Origin: RI-43 sp033764725
GTDB lineage: Bacteria; Pseudomonadota; Alphaproteobacteria; Caulobacterales; Aquidulcibacteraceae
Reading direction: 5' to 3'
DNA length: 55,536 bases
NCBI GenBank assembly: GCA_033764725.1
Contig: JANRIR010000015.1
Location: forward strand, 1-55,536
Shown: positions 43,201-50,660 of the stretch, one piece after another
Layout of the letters: each line of letters starts with the position of its first letter
Position numbering within the stretch: the first letter of the stretch is position 1
The notes under the pieces: model-generated
Databases searched by the model: none
What the model saw: the letters and a program-made list of their open reading frames with translations, nothing else
Told to the model about the DNA's origin: nothing
Position numbers and translations under genes: made by a program

Positions 43201-43611
43201 CTGAGCGACGAGCAAATCCTCGAACGCCTCGTCGCCTTGAACGCCGAGCGCACCGGGGAGGAAGCCCAAGGCTTCGTCCGCTGGCTGCGCCCCGATTACC
43301 AAATCCCCCGCTTCGCCAAGGACGCGCCCGCGCCCAAGAGCGGCGATCTCGATCTCGAAGACGTCGAGACCAAGTCCGAAGCCAAGCTCCCCGACTTCCC
43401 CAAGGACCGCTACGAGCAGCCCCTCGCCCTAGAAGCCGCCCTCGCCGCCTTCGCCCAGCCAGTCGACGCCGCCGGCGCCGCGCGCCTCTTCAAAGGCAAA
43501 GCCAGCGAAGCCCGCCAGAAACGCATCGCCGAAGTGCTCACCACGCTCGCCCGCTATGGCCGTGTCATCGCCCTGGAGGACGGCCGCTACGCAGCGCGCC
43601 GGGCCGCTTAG
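40222..43611 (+). CDS. MmeI-like single-chain restriction-modification enzyme (type IIL/IIG)
   Basis: This 1129-residue protein has an N-terminal PD-(D/E)xK nuclease part. With the GTG start, the motif is D70-(9 residues)-E80-A-K82 in RIDLYKRDCFILEAKQS, the same spacing and numbering as I recall for MmeI. A helical spacer (FLMRCLFTMFAEDTGLLP, FGTLLEQALNPAERKKLGAHYTPRAYVQRLVEVT) leads to a gamma-class N6-adenine methyltransferase with motif I DPACGTGNF near residue 415 and motif IV NPPF near 554. A target-recognition region, the C-terminal DNPLIVIA-like and FPFPDPPEP blocks, and a longer-than-MmeI tail follow. One chain should recognise, cut and modify DNA. It lies alone between rplU and tRNA-Ser(CGA) and is AT-richer than its neighbours, which suggests transfer. 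Confidence 0.85.
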   Translation: MTSAEAFIAKWKSSHGAERANYVGFLYELCDVLGVDRPDASIGGEGGDYTFERPVRPRESADTSNPKRIDLYKRDCFILEAKQSRLPGSKNALPGQMILFNEAPQGERTAQRGWDVMMRNARKQAEGYVFLLEASHKAPPFIIVCDVGHCLELYADFTGTGRAYTQFPDRNGYRIFLDDLRDAKPRDLLKSIWTNPHALDPARKAVRVTRGIAAYLAEVSKALEERGNHAEDVAHFLMRCLFTMFAEDTGLLPKTSFRELLRKCVETPEIFPRRLKRLWSEMESGVDISEVLDARIRHFNGGLFKNTTVFELRREEIGVLMRAAEADWREVDPAIFGTLLEQALNPAERKKLGAHYTPRAYVQRLVEVTVMAPMRADWEAALTKAELAKEDGKDDDAVAIIRGFLDQLTHTRVLDPACGTGNFLYVALELMKQLEGEVLETLTKLGDEQGLLTFKNLTVDPHLFLGLERNPRAAAIAELVVWIGYLQWHYRNTSAHPEEPILRAFDNINFGRREGYDAVLTWDGFPLPKFQNGVESYPNPRRPTWPEAEFIVGNPPFIGGKDIRSRTDPGYAEALWAAHPQMNESADYVMYWWDRAAGILTAAESKLRRFGLVTTNSISQVFQRRVIERHLAGKTPLCLVFAIPDQPWTKATKDSAAVRIAMTVAQTAPTFGTLMESVSERDIDTDEPKIEFKVSMGRINADLSVGVDVTKAVPLLAGEGLCSPGVKLHGAGFIVTPAEAALLGLGKRAGLERHIRPYRNGRDLAGHSRDAMVIDLLGLSADEVRQRYPEVYQHLLTQVKPERDQNNRETYKNNWWVFGEPRRELRPALDGLNRYIATIETSQHRTFLFLDGSVLPDNKLIVIASGDGAHLAILSSRTHLAWTSQAGALLEDRPVYVKTSCFDPFPFPDPPEPLKAKLRALGEELDSTRKRVQAEHPDLTLTGLYNVLEKVKASAELTPADEDVKTRGLVLVLKDLHDRIDAATAEAYGWPADLSDEQILERLVALNAERTGEEAQGFVRWLRPDYQIPRFAKDAPAPKSGDLDLEDVETKSEAKLPDFPKDRYEQPLALEAALAAFAQPVDAAGAARLFKGKASEARQKRIAEVLTTLARYGRVIALEDGRYAARRAA

Positions 43612-43685
43612 GCCACTTTCCCTCGTCGGCGGCTTGGCCTATCTACCGCCCCTCGACCCGCCCCTGACCCGTCAGGAGCGCCCGC

Positions 43686-43778
<93 letters not shown>

Positions 43779-43902
43779 CGCCGTGCGCGCAGCCGCCACG
43801 CCAACCCTGCGCGCGCGGCTCCGCGTTCGGACGTTGTCCTTCACCCTCCGCCGTGGTGCGAAGCCCGATGCGGCGTCAGCCCGCAGCAGCTGCGCCTCCC
43901 AC

Positions 43903-44793
43903 TCAGGGCGTGCGGGCCAGAAAATCGACGATGGCGTCCCAAGCCTGCGGCTCGTCCAGCATCGGCGCATGGCCGACGCCGTCGACCACCGCGACCGCGG
44001 CGCCAGGCGCCAGGGATTGCATGCGCGCGACGCCCTGCGGCGAGAGCAAATCGCTGGTTCCGCCGCGCACGACGAGGATCGGCGCCTTCGCCAGCGCGGC
44101 GAACAGCGGAGTCATGTCCGGCGCCGGCGCATCCTGCGGCTGAAACGCCAGCGCGATCATGGGATCATAGTCCGGCTCCAGCGCGCCGTCCGGGCGCTCG
44201 CGGAATGTGCGGCGCGCAAACGCCTCCCAGAACGCCTGGTCCCGGCCCGGAAACGCGATTTCATTGTGCTTGCGTGCAATGTCTGCGGCGGCGCTCCATC
44301 CCGTCACCGCGCCCTGCTGGCCGACATAGGCGCCGATGCGCCGCAAACCGGCGGGATCCAATTCAGGACCGATATCGTTGAGCACGCAGGCGGCGATCTT
44401 GTCCGGCGCCATCGCGGCGACAAGCATGGAGATCAGCCCGCCCATCGACGTGCCGATGAACACCGCCCGCGGCACGTCCAATTGCGCCATCGCGGCGATC
44501 ACGTCCTGGGCGTAGACGGGCGGCGCATAATGCGCCGGATCGGGATCGCGGTCGGAGCGGCCGCGGCCGCGCATGGACATCGCGAGGACGCGCCGGCCCA
44601 GCGCAGCGATGCGCGGCGCGACGACCTCGAAATCATTGGCGTTGCGGGTCAGGCCGTGCAGGCAGATCACCGGCAGGCCGGTGACGGGCGCCAAGGGCTC
44701 GTAATCGCGCACATGCAGCGACAGGCCGTCTGCGGTGCGTACGGCGCGATCGATGATTGCGCTTTGCGTTAAAGACTGCGCGTGAGCGGCCAA
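43903..44793 (-). CDS. Alpha/beta hydrolase
   Basis: This 296-residue protein has the oxyanion-strand motif VICLHGLTRNANDFEVVAPRIAALGRRVLAMSMRGRGRSDRDPD, the nucleophile elbow VFIGTSMGGLISMLVAA (serine in GTSMGG), and ILVVRGGTSDLLSPQGVARM. The catalytic His lies in VVDGVGHAPMLDEP. A TTG start at 44793 is chosen because GGGGAGAGAG lies just before it. It starts 11 bases after the propeptide-like gene, in the same direction as the S8 protease. The substrate is unknown. Confidence 0.9.
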   Translation of the reverse strand: MAAHAQSLTQSAIIDRAVRTADGLSLHVRDYEPLAPVTGLPVICLHGLTRNANDFEVVAPRIAALGRRVLAMSMRGRGRSDRDPDPAHYAPPVYAQDVIAAMAQLDVPRAVFIGTSMGGLISMLVAAMAPDKIAACVLNDIGPELDPAGLRRIGAYVGQQGAVTGWSAAADIARKHNEIAFPGRDQAFWEAFARRTFRERPDGALEPDYDPMIALAFQPQDAPAPDMTPLFAALAKAPILVVRGGTSDLLSPQGVARMQSLAPGAAVAVVDGVGHAPMLDEPQAWDAIVDFLARTP

Positions 44794-44804
44794 GGCTCTC
44801 TCCC

Positions 44805-45383
44805 CTATAATTTTTGAGCGGCGCGATCGGGCTGGGCGATGGCGTTGGGCTCGGCGTATTCCACGCCGTCCAGCCCGCTCAACGCCGCCGTCCACCGCTC
44901 GACATAAGCGTCCTGGTCCGACGCTGCGATTTGATTGCACGATTCAAGAACGATTTCATAGCCGCCGGCGGTGAAGCGCTGGAAGCACAAGCCGCGCAAG
45001 GCGCGGGTGCGGCGCAAGCCGGCGCGCGCGGCCTGGGCGGCTTCGGCGCGGCGGCCCTGCGCCTCCAGCGCTTGTGCGCGCGCAAGCGGGTGATCGTCCG
45101 TGAAGCGCACCAGGAAAGACACTTTCGCGCCCTGAACCGGCGCCGGCTGCGGCGCGTTGGAGGGTTCGACTGCCGGCGGCTGCGGCGCTTCGGGCAAGGG
45201 CGTGATGATGGGCGCGGCCGGCGACGCGCGCACGTCCGCCGCGCTCGGCGCCGGCGCCGTCGGCGCAGGGCGCGGCTGCGGCAGCGGGGCGTCTGTACGT
45301 TGCGTCACCGCGACGCCGAGCGCGGCGGCGAGGCAGAGCCCGCCTGCGCCGAGGCCTGCATTGCGCAACGCTTTGCGGTCCAT
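44805..45383 (-). CDS. Secreted stand-alone subtilase-propeptide-like protein
   Basis: This 192-residue protein has a hydrophobic N-terminal signal/anchor (NAGLGAGGLCLAAALGVAVTQ), a Pro/Ala-rich linker, and a C-terminal domain: SFLVRFTDDHPLARAQALEAQG..., LRGLCFQRFTAGGYEIVLESCNQ, and YVERWTAALSGLDGVEYAEPNAIAQ. The end block, V-E-Y-A-E-P-N, is the typical last strand of inhibitor I9/subtilase propeptides, and a similar FEYVEPNYIV lies in the propeptide of the neighbouring S8 protease. It may fold or inhibit that protease in trans (inference). GGGAGG precedes the ATG, and the gene starts 22 bases after the protease stop. Confidence 0.65.
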   Translation of the reverse strand: MDRKALRNAGLGAGGLCLAAALGVAVTQRTDAPLPQPRPAPTAPAPSAADVRASPAAPIITPLPEAPQPPAVEPSNAPQPAPVQGAKVSFLVRFTDDHPLARAQALEAQGRRAEAAQAARAGLRRTRALRGLCFQRFTAGGYEIVLESCNQIAASDQDAYVERWTAALSGLDGVEYAEPNAIAQPDRAAQKL

Positions 45384-45405
45384 CGCGGACCTCCCGATAC
45401 GCGCC

Positions 45406-47457
45406 TCAGCGCCGCCGCATGCCGCCGGCCGGCGTGATCGGCTGGCTGACAGGCGCCGTCGCGGCGCGCGCCATATCGAGCATGCCGCGTCCGCACTGGC
45501 GCATGCATCGGCCCGCCTGCCCTTCGACCGGCGTGGCGAATGCGTTGCGTGCGCAATCGATCCGGCATTGCGCCGGATCGACTGCGCTCATGGCGCGCGT
45601 GAACAGCGCATCCTCCAGGAGACGCCCGCGCAAGCCCGTCTGCGCCGCAAGCAGCGCCAAGCCGGCTGAGACGTGCGGCGTCGCCATCGATGTGCCTTGC
45701 AGGAAGCCGTAATAGCAGGTCGGCGCGGCGGCGTTGGTGGCCGGATCGGTGCACTCGACGCCGGACACGCGCGAGGAAAGAACCCCGTCGGGACGACCGT
45801 CATTGTCGGTGTCGGCGAAGGTGTCGCCGCCGGGCGCGAGGATGTCCACTTCCGGGCCGAAATTCGAGTAGAAGGCGAGCGCGCCGCGCGCATCGTTCGC
45901 GCCGACGACAATCACGTTGTTGCAATTCGACGGCGCATAATCGCGCGTCTGCCGAGCCTTGTTGCCGGCCGCGACGACGACCACGGAGCCGCGCGCGACC
46001 GCTGCGTCGATCGCCGCTTGCATCGAGGCGGGGCACGGGATGCCGACGCTCAGGCTCATATTGATGATGTCGGCAGGGTTGGCGTTGACGAGCTGCGCGC
46101 CGGTCTCGGTGACCGCAGGCGCGAGACCCGCCGCCCAACGGATGCCGCTCACAATATCCGCGAGTTCGCCGCCGCAGCGACCGAGCACGCGCACCGGAAT
46201 GACGGTCACCTGCCATGCTGCGCCGGCGACGCCGACGCGGTCATTAGTGGCCACGGCGCCGATCGTGCCGGCGACATGCGTGCCGTGATACGAATTTTCG
46301 CGCGCCTGGCCGCAGCGATCGCCGACATCGTAGGGATTGTTGTCGACGCCGTCGTCGTCGCCGGCGCGTTCGAAGCTGTTGATCAGGTCGATTCCCGGGC
46401 CAACATTCTGCGACGCGGCGATGTCGGGGTGGTCGGTCAACAGGCCGGTGTCGAGCACCGCGACGCGCACGTTGCGCGACCCGGTCTGCCGCGCCTGGGT
46501 CCAGAAGGTTTCAAACCCGGCGCCGCCCGGCGATTGGCCGGCCGATGCGCCGCGCGGCCGGAAATGCCATTGAAACGCCGCCAGCGGATCGTTCGGCAAG
46601 GTCAAGGCGGTGGTCGCGGGCGGGGTCACCTCCGGCGCCTGCGGCGCGGGCGACGGCGTCGTCGGCGCCGGCTGCTGGCGCGGTGGGAACAGCCGCTCGA
46701 ACTGCACATCGACGATGTAGTTCGGCTCGACATATTCGAACTGGCGGGAGGCCGTCAGGCGCTGAAAGGCGCAGCGCGTCGCGAGTTCGACGTTCTGCTC
46801 CAGGTCGCGGGCGTTGACGATGCGCGGGCAGGCGCCGCCGTCCCACGCCATCGTCGCGGGCTGCGCGTCAGCTTGCGCCGGCGCCGCGTCCGGCGCGGCG
46901 GCCGTCCCCGGGGTCAGCGCCGTGGGGCTCGCGGACGGCTCAGGGCGCAGATCGATGCGCACCATGCCGCCCGGCGCCACATCGACCTCAACCGCTCCCG
47001 GCTGCAGGCCGAGACGTCCGATCACCGTCCGGGCCGCACTGCGCGCGGCGGCCCCGGCGCGAGCCTCCGCCTCCTGGCGTACGCTCGCCTCAAGCTCCGC
47101 CGGCAATTCATCGATGGCGCTCATGCCGTCGGCCTGCAGACGATTGATGAAATTGCTGGCGATCCCCAGCGCCGCCGCGCTGGCCGCAAGCTGGGTTTCG
47201 ACGCGCGCGCCGACAAGGATTTCGCCGGGCGTGACCAGAACGGGCTCGGGCGCAAGCAGCGCCTCGATCTCCGCCGCCGGCCGCACCGCCCCGGCGACGG
47301 CGCGCGCCTCAAGCGGCGTCTCCGCCAGCGGCGCCGGCCCGCCGGCGGGGGCCTGGGATTGCACCTGGCGCCACAGCGAGGCGACCTGGTCGCACGCGCC
47401 CAGCGCCAGGATCGGCGCCAGCGCCAGGACGGCGAGGCTCATGCGGCGATGCGTCAT
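45406..47457 (-). CDS. S8 family (subtilisin-like) serine protease lipoprotein
   Basis: This 683-residue protein has a lipobox (LALGAC, cysteine near residue 21). A long Ala/Pro-rich propeptide region follows, ending FEYVEPNYIVDVQFERLFPP. The peptidase has catalytic aspartate 336 in VAVLDTGLLTDHPD, histidine 391 in HGTHVAGTIGA, and serine 590 in GTSMATPHVSAG. The oxyanion asparagine lies in VVAAGNKARQTR. A cysteine-rich insert (CRIDCARNAF..., GRCMRQCGRGML) sits near the end. It should be membrane-anchored in the periplasm. It heads a three-gene run with the propeptide-like protein and the hydrolase and is divergent from the FWRP protein. Confidence 0.93.
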   Translation of the reverse strand: MTHRRMSLAVLALAPILALGACDQVASLWRQVQSQAPAGGPAPLAETPLEARAVAGAVRPAAEIEALLAPEPVLVTPGEILVGARVETQLAASAAALGIASNFINRLQADGMSAIDELPAELEASVRQEAEARAGAAARSAARTVIGRLGLQPGAVEVDVAPGGMVRIDLRPEPSASPTALTPGTAAAPDAAPAQADAQPATMAWDGGACPRIVNARDLEQNVELATRCAFQRLTASRQFEYVEPNYIVDVQFERLFPPRQQPAPTTPSPAPQAPEVTPPATTALTLPNDPLAAFQWHFRPRGASAGQSPGGAGFETFWTQARQTGSRNVRVAVLDTGLLTDHPDIAASQNVGPGIDLINSFERAGDDDGVDNNPYDVGDRCGQARENSYHGTHVAGTIGAVATNDRVGVAGAAWQVTVIPVRVLGRCGGELADIVSGIRWAAGLAPAVTETGAQLVNANPADIINMSLSVGIPCPASMQAAIDAAVARGSVVVVAAGNKARQTRDYAPSNCNNVIVVGANDARGALAFYSNFGPEVDILAPGGDTFADTDNDGRPDGVLSSRVSGVECTDPATNAAAPTCYYGFLQGTSMATPHVSAGLALLAAQTGLRGRLLEDALFTRAMSAVDPAQCRIDCARNAFATPVEGQAGRCMRQCGRGMLDMARAATAPVSQPITPAGGMRRR

Positions 47458-47570
47458 GGGCGCAATCCTTTATTGTCCGTTGGGGAGCGCCCAGTGTTTA
47501 CCTGTGCGCCAGCCCATGACAAGCGCGTCTGAAGGCGGGCGCGAAGCGAGCCCAGCGGAGAACATCAGGT

Positions 47571-48260
47571 TTGACGGCCTTCCCGATCGGGGCGAACGCA
47601 CAAGAAGCGCGTGCGCCGGACGCGCCTGTCGCGCGGACGGCCGAGGCGGCGTCGGCGCTGCTCGGCGGCGACGCCTTTTTGGCCGTCCAGGAGCTGCCCG
47701 AGGCCTACGATGCGCCAGCCGCCGCCGAGGCCGCGATCCCCGATCTCTACGGCTCAGGCCATTATGAGCTGTATTGGCGCGACGGCGCCTGGCGGGCGGC
47801 GATCCGGTTCTGGCGGCCTGCGCCGCCCGCCCCGGTGGCGCGCAATGTCGCCGCCGCCGCGCGCCGCCCGCTCGGCCACGCCCGCACCCCGGAGGAGGCC
47901 CGCGCGGTCCTCGGCGGGCCGGCGGAACTCGCGACCGAGCTTTTGCCGAAACGCTATCGCACGCGGCAGCGTGCGCTCGCCCAATGGGGCGAGCTGATCA
48001 GCGCCGGACGCGGCGAGATCGTCGAGCGCGAAGCGCGCTTTGCGGTGGCGCTGACATTCTGGCGCCCGCTCGCCTCGCCGGCGCGGCCCACGCCGATGGC
48101 CCCGGCCGAGCGCCATGAACTCGCCGAGCGGCTGGCCGCCCCGCTGCGCGCGCCGGAGCCGCAAGCGCCGCTCGATGTCGGCCTGTTCGAAACCGCAGCG
48201 CCGGAGAACCCCGACATCGTGCTCGCCGAAGAAGGCGACGGGCGCGTGCGCGGCGCCTGA
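47571..48260 (+). CDS. Unknown protein with internal duplication (FWRP repeats)
   Basis: This 229-residue protein contains two copies of a ~55-residue unit. Copy 1 runs from LLGGDAFLAVQELPEAYD to YWRDGAWRAAIRFWRPA. Copy 2 runs from VLGGPAELATELLPKRYR to VEREARFAVALTFWRPL. Shared features are LGG-x-A-x-LA, LP-x-x-Y, then a Gly/Glu turn and A-x-x-FWRP. I do not recognise the family. The frame opens at a TTG start (47571) without a strong ribosome-binding site; the N terminus (LTAFPIGANAQ) looks like the end of a signal peptide, so the annotated start may be wrong. It is divergent from the S8 protease. Confidence 0.55.
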   Translation: MTAFPIGANAQEARAPDAPVARTAEAASALLGGDAFLAVQELPEAYDAPAAAEAAIPDLYGSGHYELYWRDGAWRAAIRFWRPAPPAPVARNVAAAARRPLGHARTPEEARAVLGGPAELATELLPKRYRTRQRALAQWGELISAGRGEIVEREARFAVALTFWRPLASPARPTPMAPAERHELAERLAAPLRAPEPQAPLDVGLFETAAPENPDIVLAEEGDGRVRGA

Positions 48261-48338
48261 AAAAATCTGCAAGCGGCGCATCCGATACGACGGACAGGCG
48301 CATCTCTCCATCAAATCCTAACCAAGATGGAGCCCGAC

Positions 48339-48449
48339 ATGATCAGCCAAGTTTCCTTCGCCAGACTCGCCGCCATTGCAGCCTCTGTCGCGATCGTCGT
48401 CCCGATCGCCGCGCTGTTTCTGGCGCAAGCCGCTCAGATCGTCGCGTAA
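48339..48449 (+). CDS. Small membrane peptide (36 residues)
   Basis: MISQVSFARLAAIAASVAIVVPI... is a 36-residue peptide with one hydrophobic helix and a short polar start. GGAGC six bases before the ATG supports translation, and a strong intrinsic terminator follows 36 bases after the stop. This pairing of a ribosome-binding site, a single-helix peptide and a terminator suggests a real small gene. The function is unknown; similar single-helix peptides act on membrane complexes or stress in other bacteria, which is not evidence here. Confidence 0.5.
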   Translation: MISQVSFARLAAIAASVAIVVPIAALFLAQAAQIVA

Positions 48450-48484
48450 CCCCCAACGCCTTGCGCGAACGATCGAGCCTGAAG

Positions 48485-48530
48485 GGCGCGAACCGGCCAA
48501 GCGCGGTTCGCGCCGTTCTTTTTGTTTCTT
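48485..48530 (+). terminator. Strong intrinsic terminator
   Basis: The 10-bp perfect stem GGCGCGAACC / GGTTCGCGCC (48485-48494, 48505-48514) with a 10-base loop is followed by GTTCTTTTTGTTTCTT. It would end plus-strand transcription of the small peptide gene or the FWRP gene. It sits just before the convergent pbpC end. Confidence 0.9.
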
Positions 48531-48554
48531 CGACGCGCAAAATTTGCGTCATGT

Positions 48555-50660
48555 TCAATCCATACGCACGCGCACGCGCGCGCTGGCGCCGCGGCCGGCG
48601 GCGTCGATTACGCGCACGTCGTAAAAGCCAGGCGCTGCGGGACGCCAAATCGCGCGCCCGCTTGTCGGCTCGACCTCGACTGCTGCGCCATCCGCATACC
48701 AGGACAAGGGCGCCTGACCGCCCGAAGCCGACAGCGACAAGCCGCGCCCGGGCGCGTGCGGAGCCGCATTGTTTTGCGTGCGCGCCACAAAAACCTCCGC
48801 GCCGTCCGGCGGAAACAGAATCTGCGGATCGGCGGATGTGCGCTCCATGCTGACGCGGGCGAGGCCAGGCGCAGGCGCCTCCGCGATCGTCGCATTGCGG
48901 GGATTGGTTTCTCGCGGCGTCAAATTTCTCGGGCCGATGAGATCGAATGCTTCGAACAGGATGGGGGCTGCGTCGCTGCGTCCGGTCGCGCCGACGCGCG
49001 GGGCGCCATCCGGGCGCCCGACCCACACGCCCACGACGACGCCGCCGGCGACGCCAATCGCCCACGCGTCGCGAAAGCCGTAGCTGGTGCCCGTCTTGAA
49101 GGCGATCCGCGGCGCGTTCTGCGCCAAGGCGGTGGGCGCGCGGCCCTCCGGCGCAGGCGCATCCGCAAGAATTTGCAGCACGCGCCGCGCCGCGGCCGGC
49201 CGCACGAAGCGGCGCGTGGGCGCGGGGTCATTTTCGATATAGCGCAAAGGCTGCGCTGCGCCGTCGCCGCCGAGCGCAGCGTAGAGCGTCGTCAATTCCT
49301 CCAAGGTCAAGCCGACGCCGCCGAGCGCGAGCGCAAGGCCAGGCGCTGCGAGATCGCGGCGCGGCAAGCGCGGCTGCGCATAGGCGTCGCGCAAGGCGGC
49401 TTCGAAACGTCCCGCGCCAATGCGCTCCAGCGTTTCGACGGCCGGCACATTGAGCGAATGCTGCAAGGCTTCATAGACGCGCACGTCGCCATGGAACCGG
49501 CGATCGAAATTCTCCGGCAGATAATCGCCGAACCGCCGCGGCGCATCGGCAAGCAGCGATTGCGGCGCGGCGATCCCGTCATCGAAAGCGATGGCGTAGA
49601 TGAAGGGCTTCAGCGTCGAGCCGGGCGAGCGTACGGCGCGCGTCATGTCGAGCCAGCCGCCGACGCGGGCACGCCCGGCCCCGCCGACGGATGCGCGCAC
49701 CGCGCGGCCCTCGATGTCGGCGACGAGAATGGCGATCGACGCATCGGCCTCGAGCGCCTGCGCGCGGCGCGCGGCGAGGTCCTCCATTGCACGCTGTAGG
49801 CCGGCGTCGAGGGTCGTGCGGATCACCGGCGCGCCGGACGCCGCGAGCCTGCGCGCCGTCTGCGATGCGGCGAACGGGAATGGCGCGCGCTGCGGCAGCG
49901 GCGCCTGCTTCGCCTCGACGGCGCGCGCCGGCGACAACAGGCCGTGGCGCGTCAGCGCATCGAGCACGGCGTTGCGTGCGACGCGCGCCGCGTCCGGCCG
50001 CCGATCCGGCCGGCGCGCTTCCGGCGCCTGCGGCAGCGCGATCAGCAGCGCCATTTCCGCATCATCGAGCCACACAGGATCCCGCTCGAAATAGGCGCGC
50101 GTCGCGGCCCGCACGCCTTCGATATTGCCGCCATACGGCGCCAATTGCAGATAGATCGCCAGAATCTCACGCTTCGACAGGCGCCGCTCGATCTGTAGCG
50201 CGCGCAGCATCTCGGTCAGCTTCGAGGCGATCGTGCGCGGGCGCGGCTCGATCAGCCGCGCGACCTGCATGGTGATGGTTGACGCCCCGGAGCTGATCTC
50301 GCCGGAGCGGGCATAGTTGAAACTTGCCCGCGCCAACGCGAGCGGATCAACGCCGGGATGCCAATAGAATCGCGCATCTTCAATACGCACGACGCGCTTG
50401 AGAAACACCGGATCGATTTCATCGAGCCGCGCTGCGAGGCGCCAGCGTCCTTCCGGCGTGGTGAAGGCATGCAGCCACGCGCCGTTGCGGTCGAGCACGA
50501 CCGGCGAAACCGCCTGCGCGCGCGTCAAAGGCGGCGGAAAGGCCAGATCCAGCGCCAGCACGCCGAGCATCAACGCCAGCAGCGCCGCGGCGACGCGTTT
50601 GCCGCGCGCGGCGAACGGCAACCCAACGCGCGGTCCGCGTCGGATGGGCGCGCGGATCAT
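48555..50660 (-). CDS. pbpC: Penicillin-binding protein 1C
   Basis: This 701-residue bifunctional peptidoglycan enzyme has an N-terminal transmembrane helix (VAAALLALMLGVLALDLAF). The glycosyltransferase domain reads VVRIEDARFYWHPGVDPLALARASFNYARSGEISSGASTITMQVARL, with catalytic Glu in RIEDARF, then IYLQLAPYGGNIEGVRAATRAYF. The transpeptidase domain has SPGSTLKPFIYA (active serine), SLN and KTGTS. A C-terminal BiPBP_C-type domain ends the protein. It starts inside the stop codon of the alpha-2-macroglobulin gene (ATGA), as in the yfhM-pbpC pair of E. coli. Confidence 0.95.
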   Translation of the reverse strand: MIRAPIRRGPRVGLPFAARGKRVAAALLALMLGVLALDLAFPPPLTRAQAVSPVVLDRNGAWLHAFTTPEGRWRLAARLDEIDPVFLKRVVRIEDARFYWHPGVDPLALARASFNYARSGEISSGASTITMQVARLIEPRPRTIASKLTEMLRALQIERRLSKREILAIYLQLAPYGGNIEGVRAATRAYFERDPVWLDDAEMALLIALPQAPEARRPDRRPDAARVARNAVLDALTRHGLLSPARAVEAKQAPLPQRAPFPFAASQTARRLAASGAPVIRTTLDAGLQRAMEDLAARRAQALEADASIAILVADIEGRAVRASVGGAGRARVGGWLDMTRAVRSPGSTLKPFIYAIAFDDGIAAPQSLLADAPRRFGDYLPENFDRRFHGDVRVYEALQHSLNVPAVETLERIGAGRFEAALRDAYAQPRLPRRDLAAPGLALALGGVGLTLEELTTLYAALGGDGAAQPLRYIENDPAPTRRFVRPAAARRVLQILADAPAPEGRAPTALAQNAPRIAFKTGTSYGFRDAWAIGVAGGVVVGVWVGRPDGAPRVGATGRSDAAPILFEAFDLIGPRNLTPRETNPRNATIAEAPAPGLARVSMERTSADPQILFPPDGAEVFVARTQNNAAPHAPGRGLSLSASGGQAPLSWYADGAAVEVEPTSGRAIWRPAAPGFYDVRVIDAAGRGASARVRVRMD

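Noticed and set aside
45673..47532. 619-residue plus-strand frame opposite the S8 protease
   Set aside because: Arg-rich shadow; the minus strand holds all three catalytic motifs of a subtilase.
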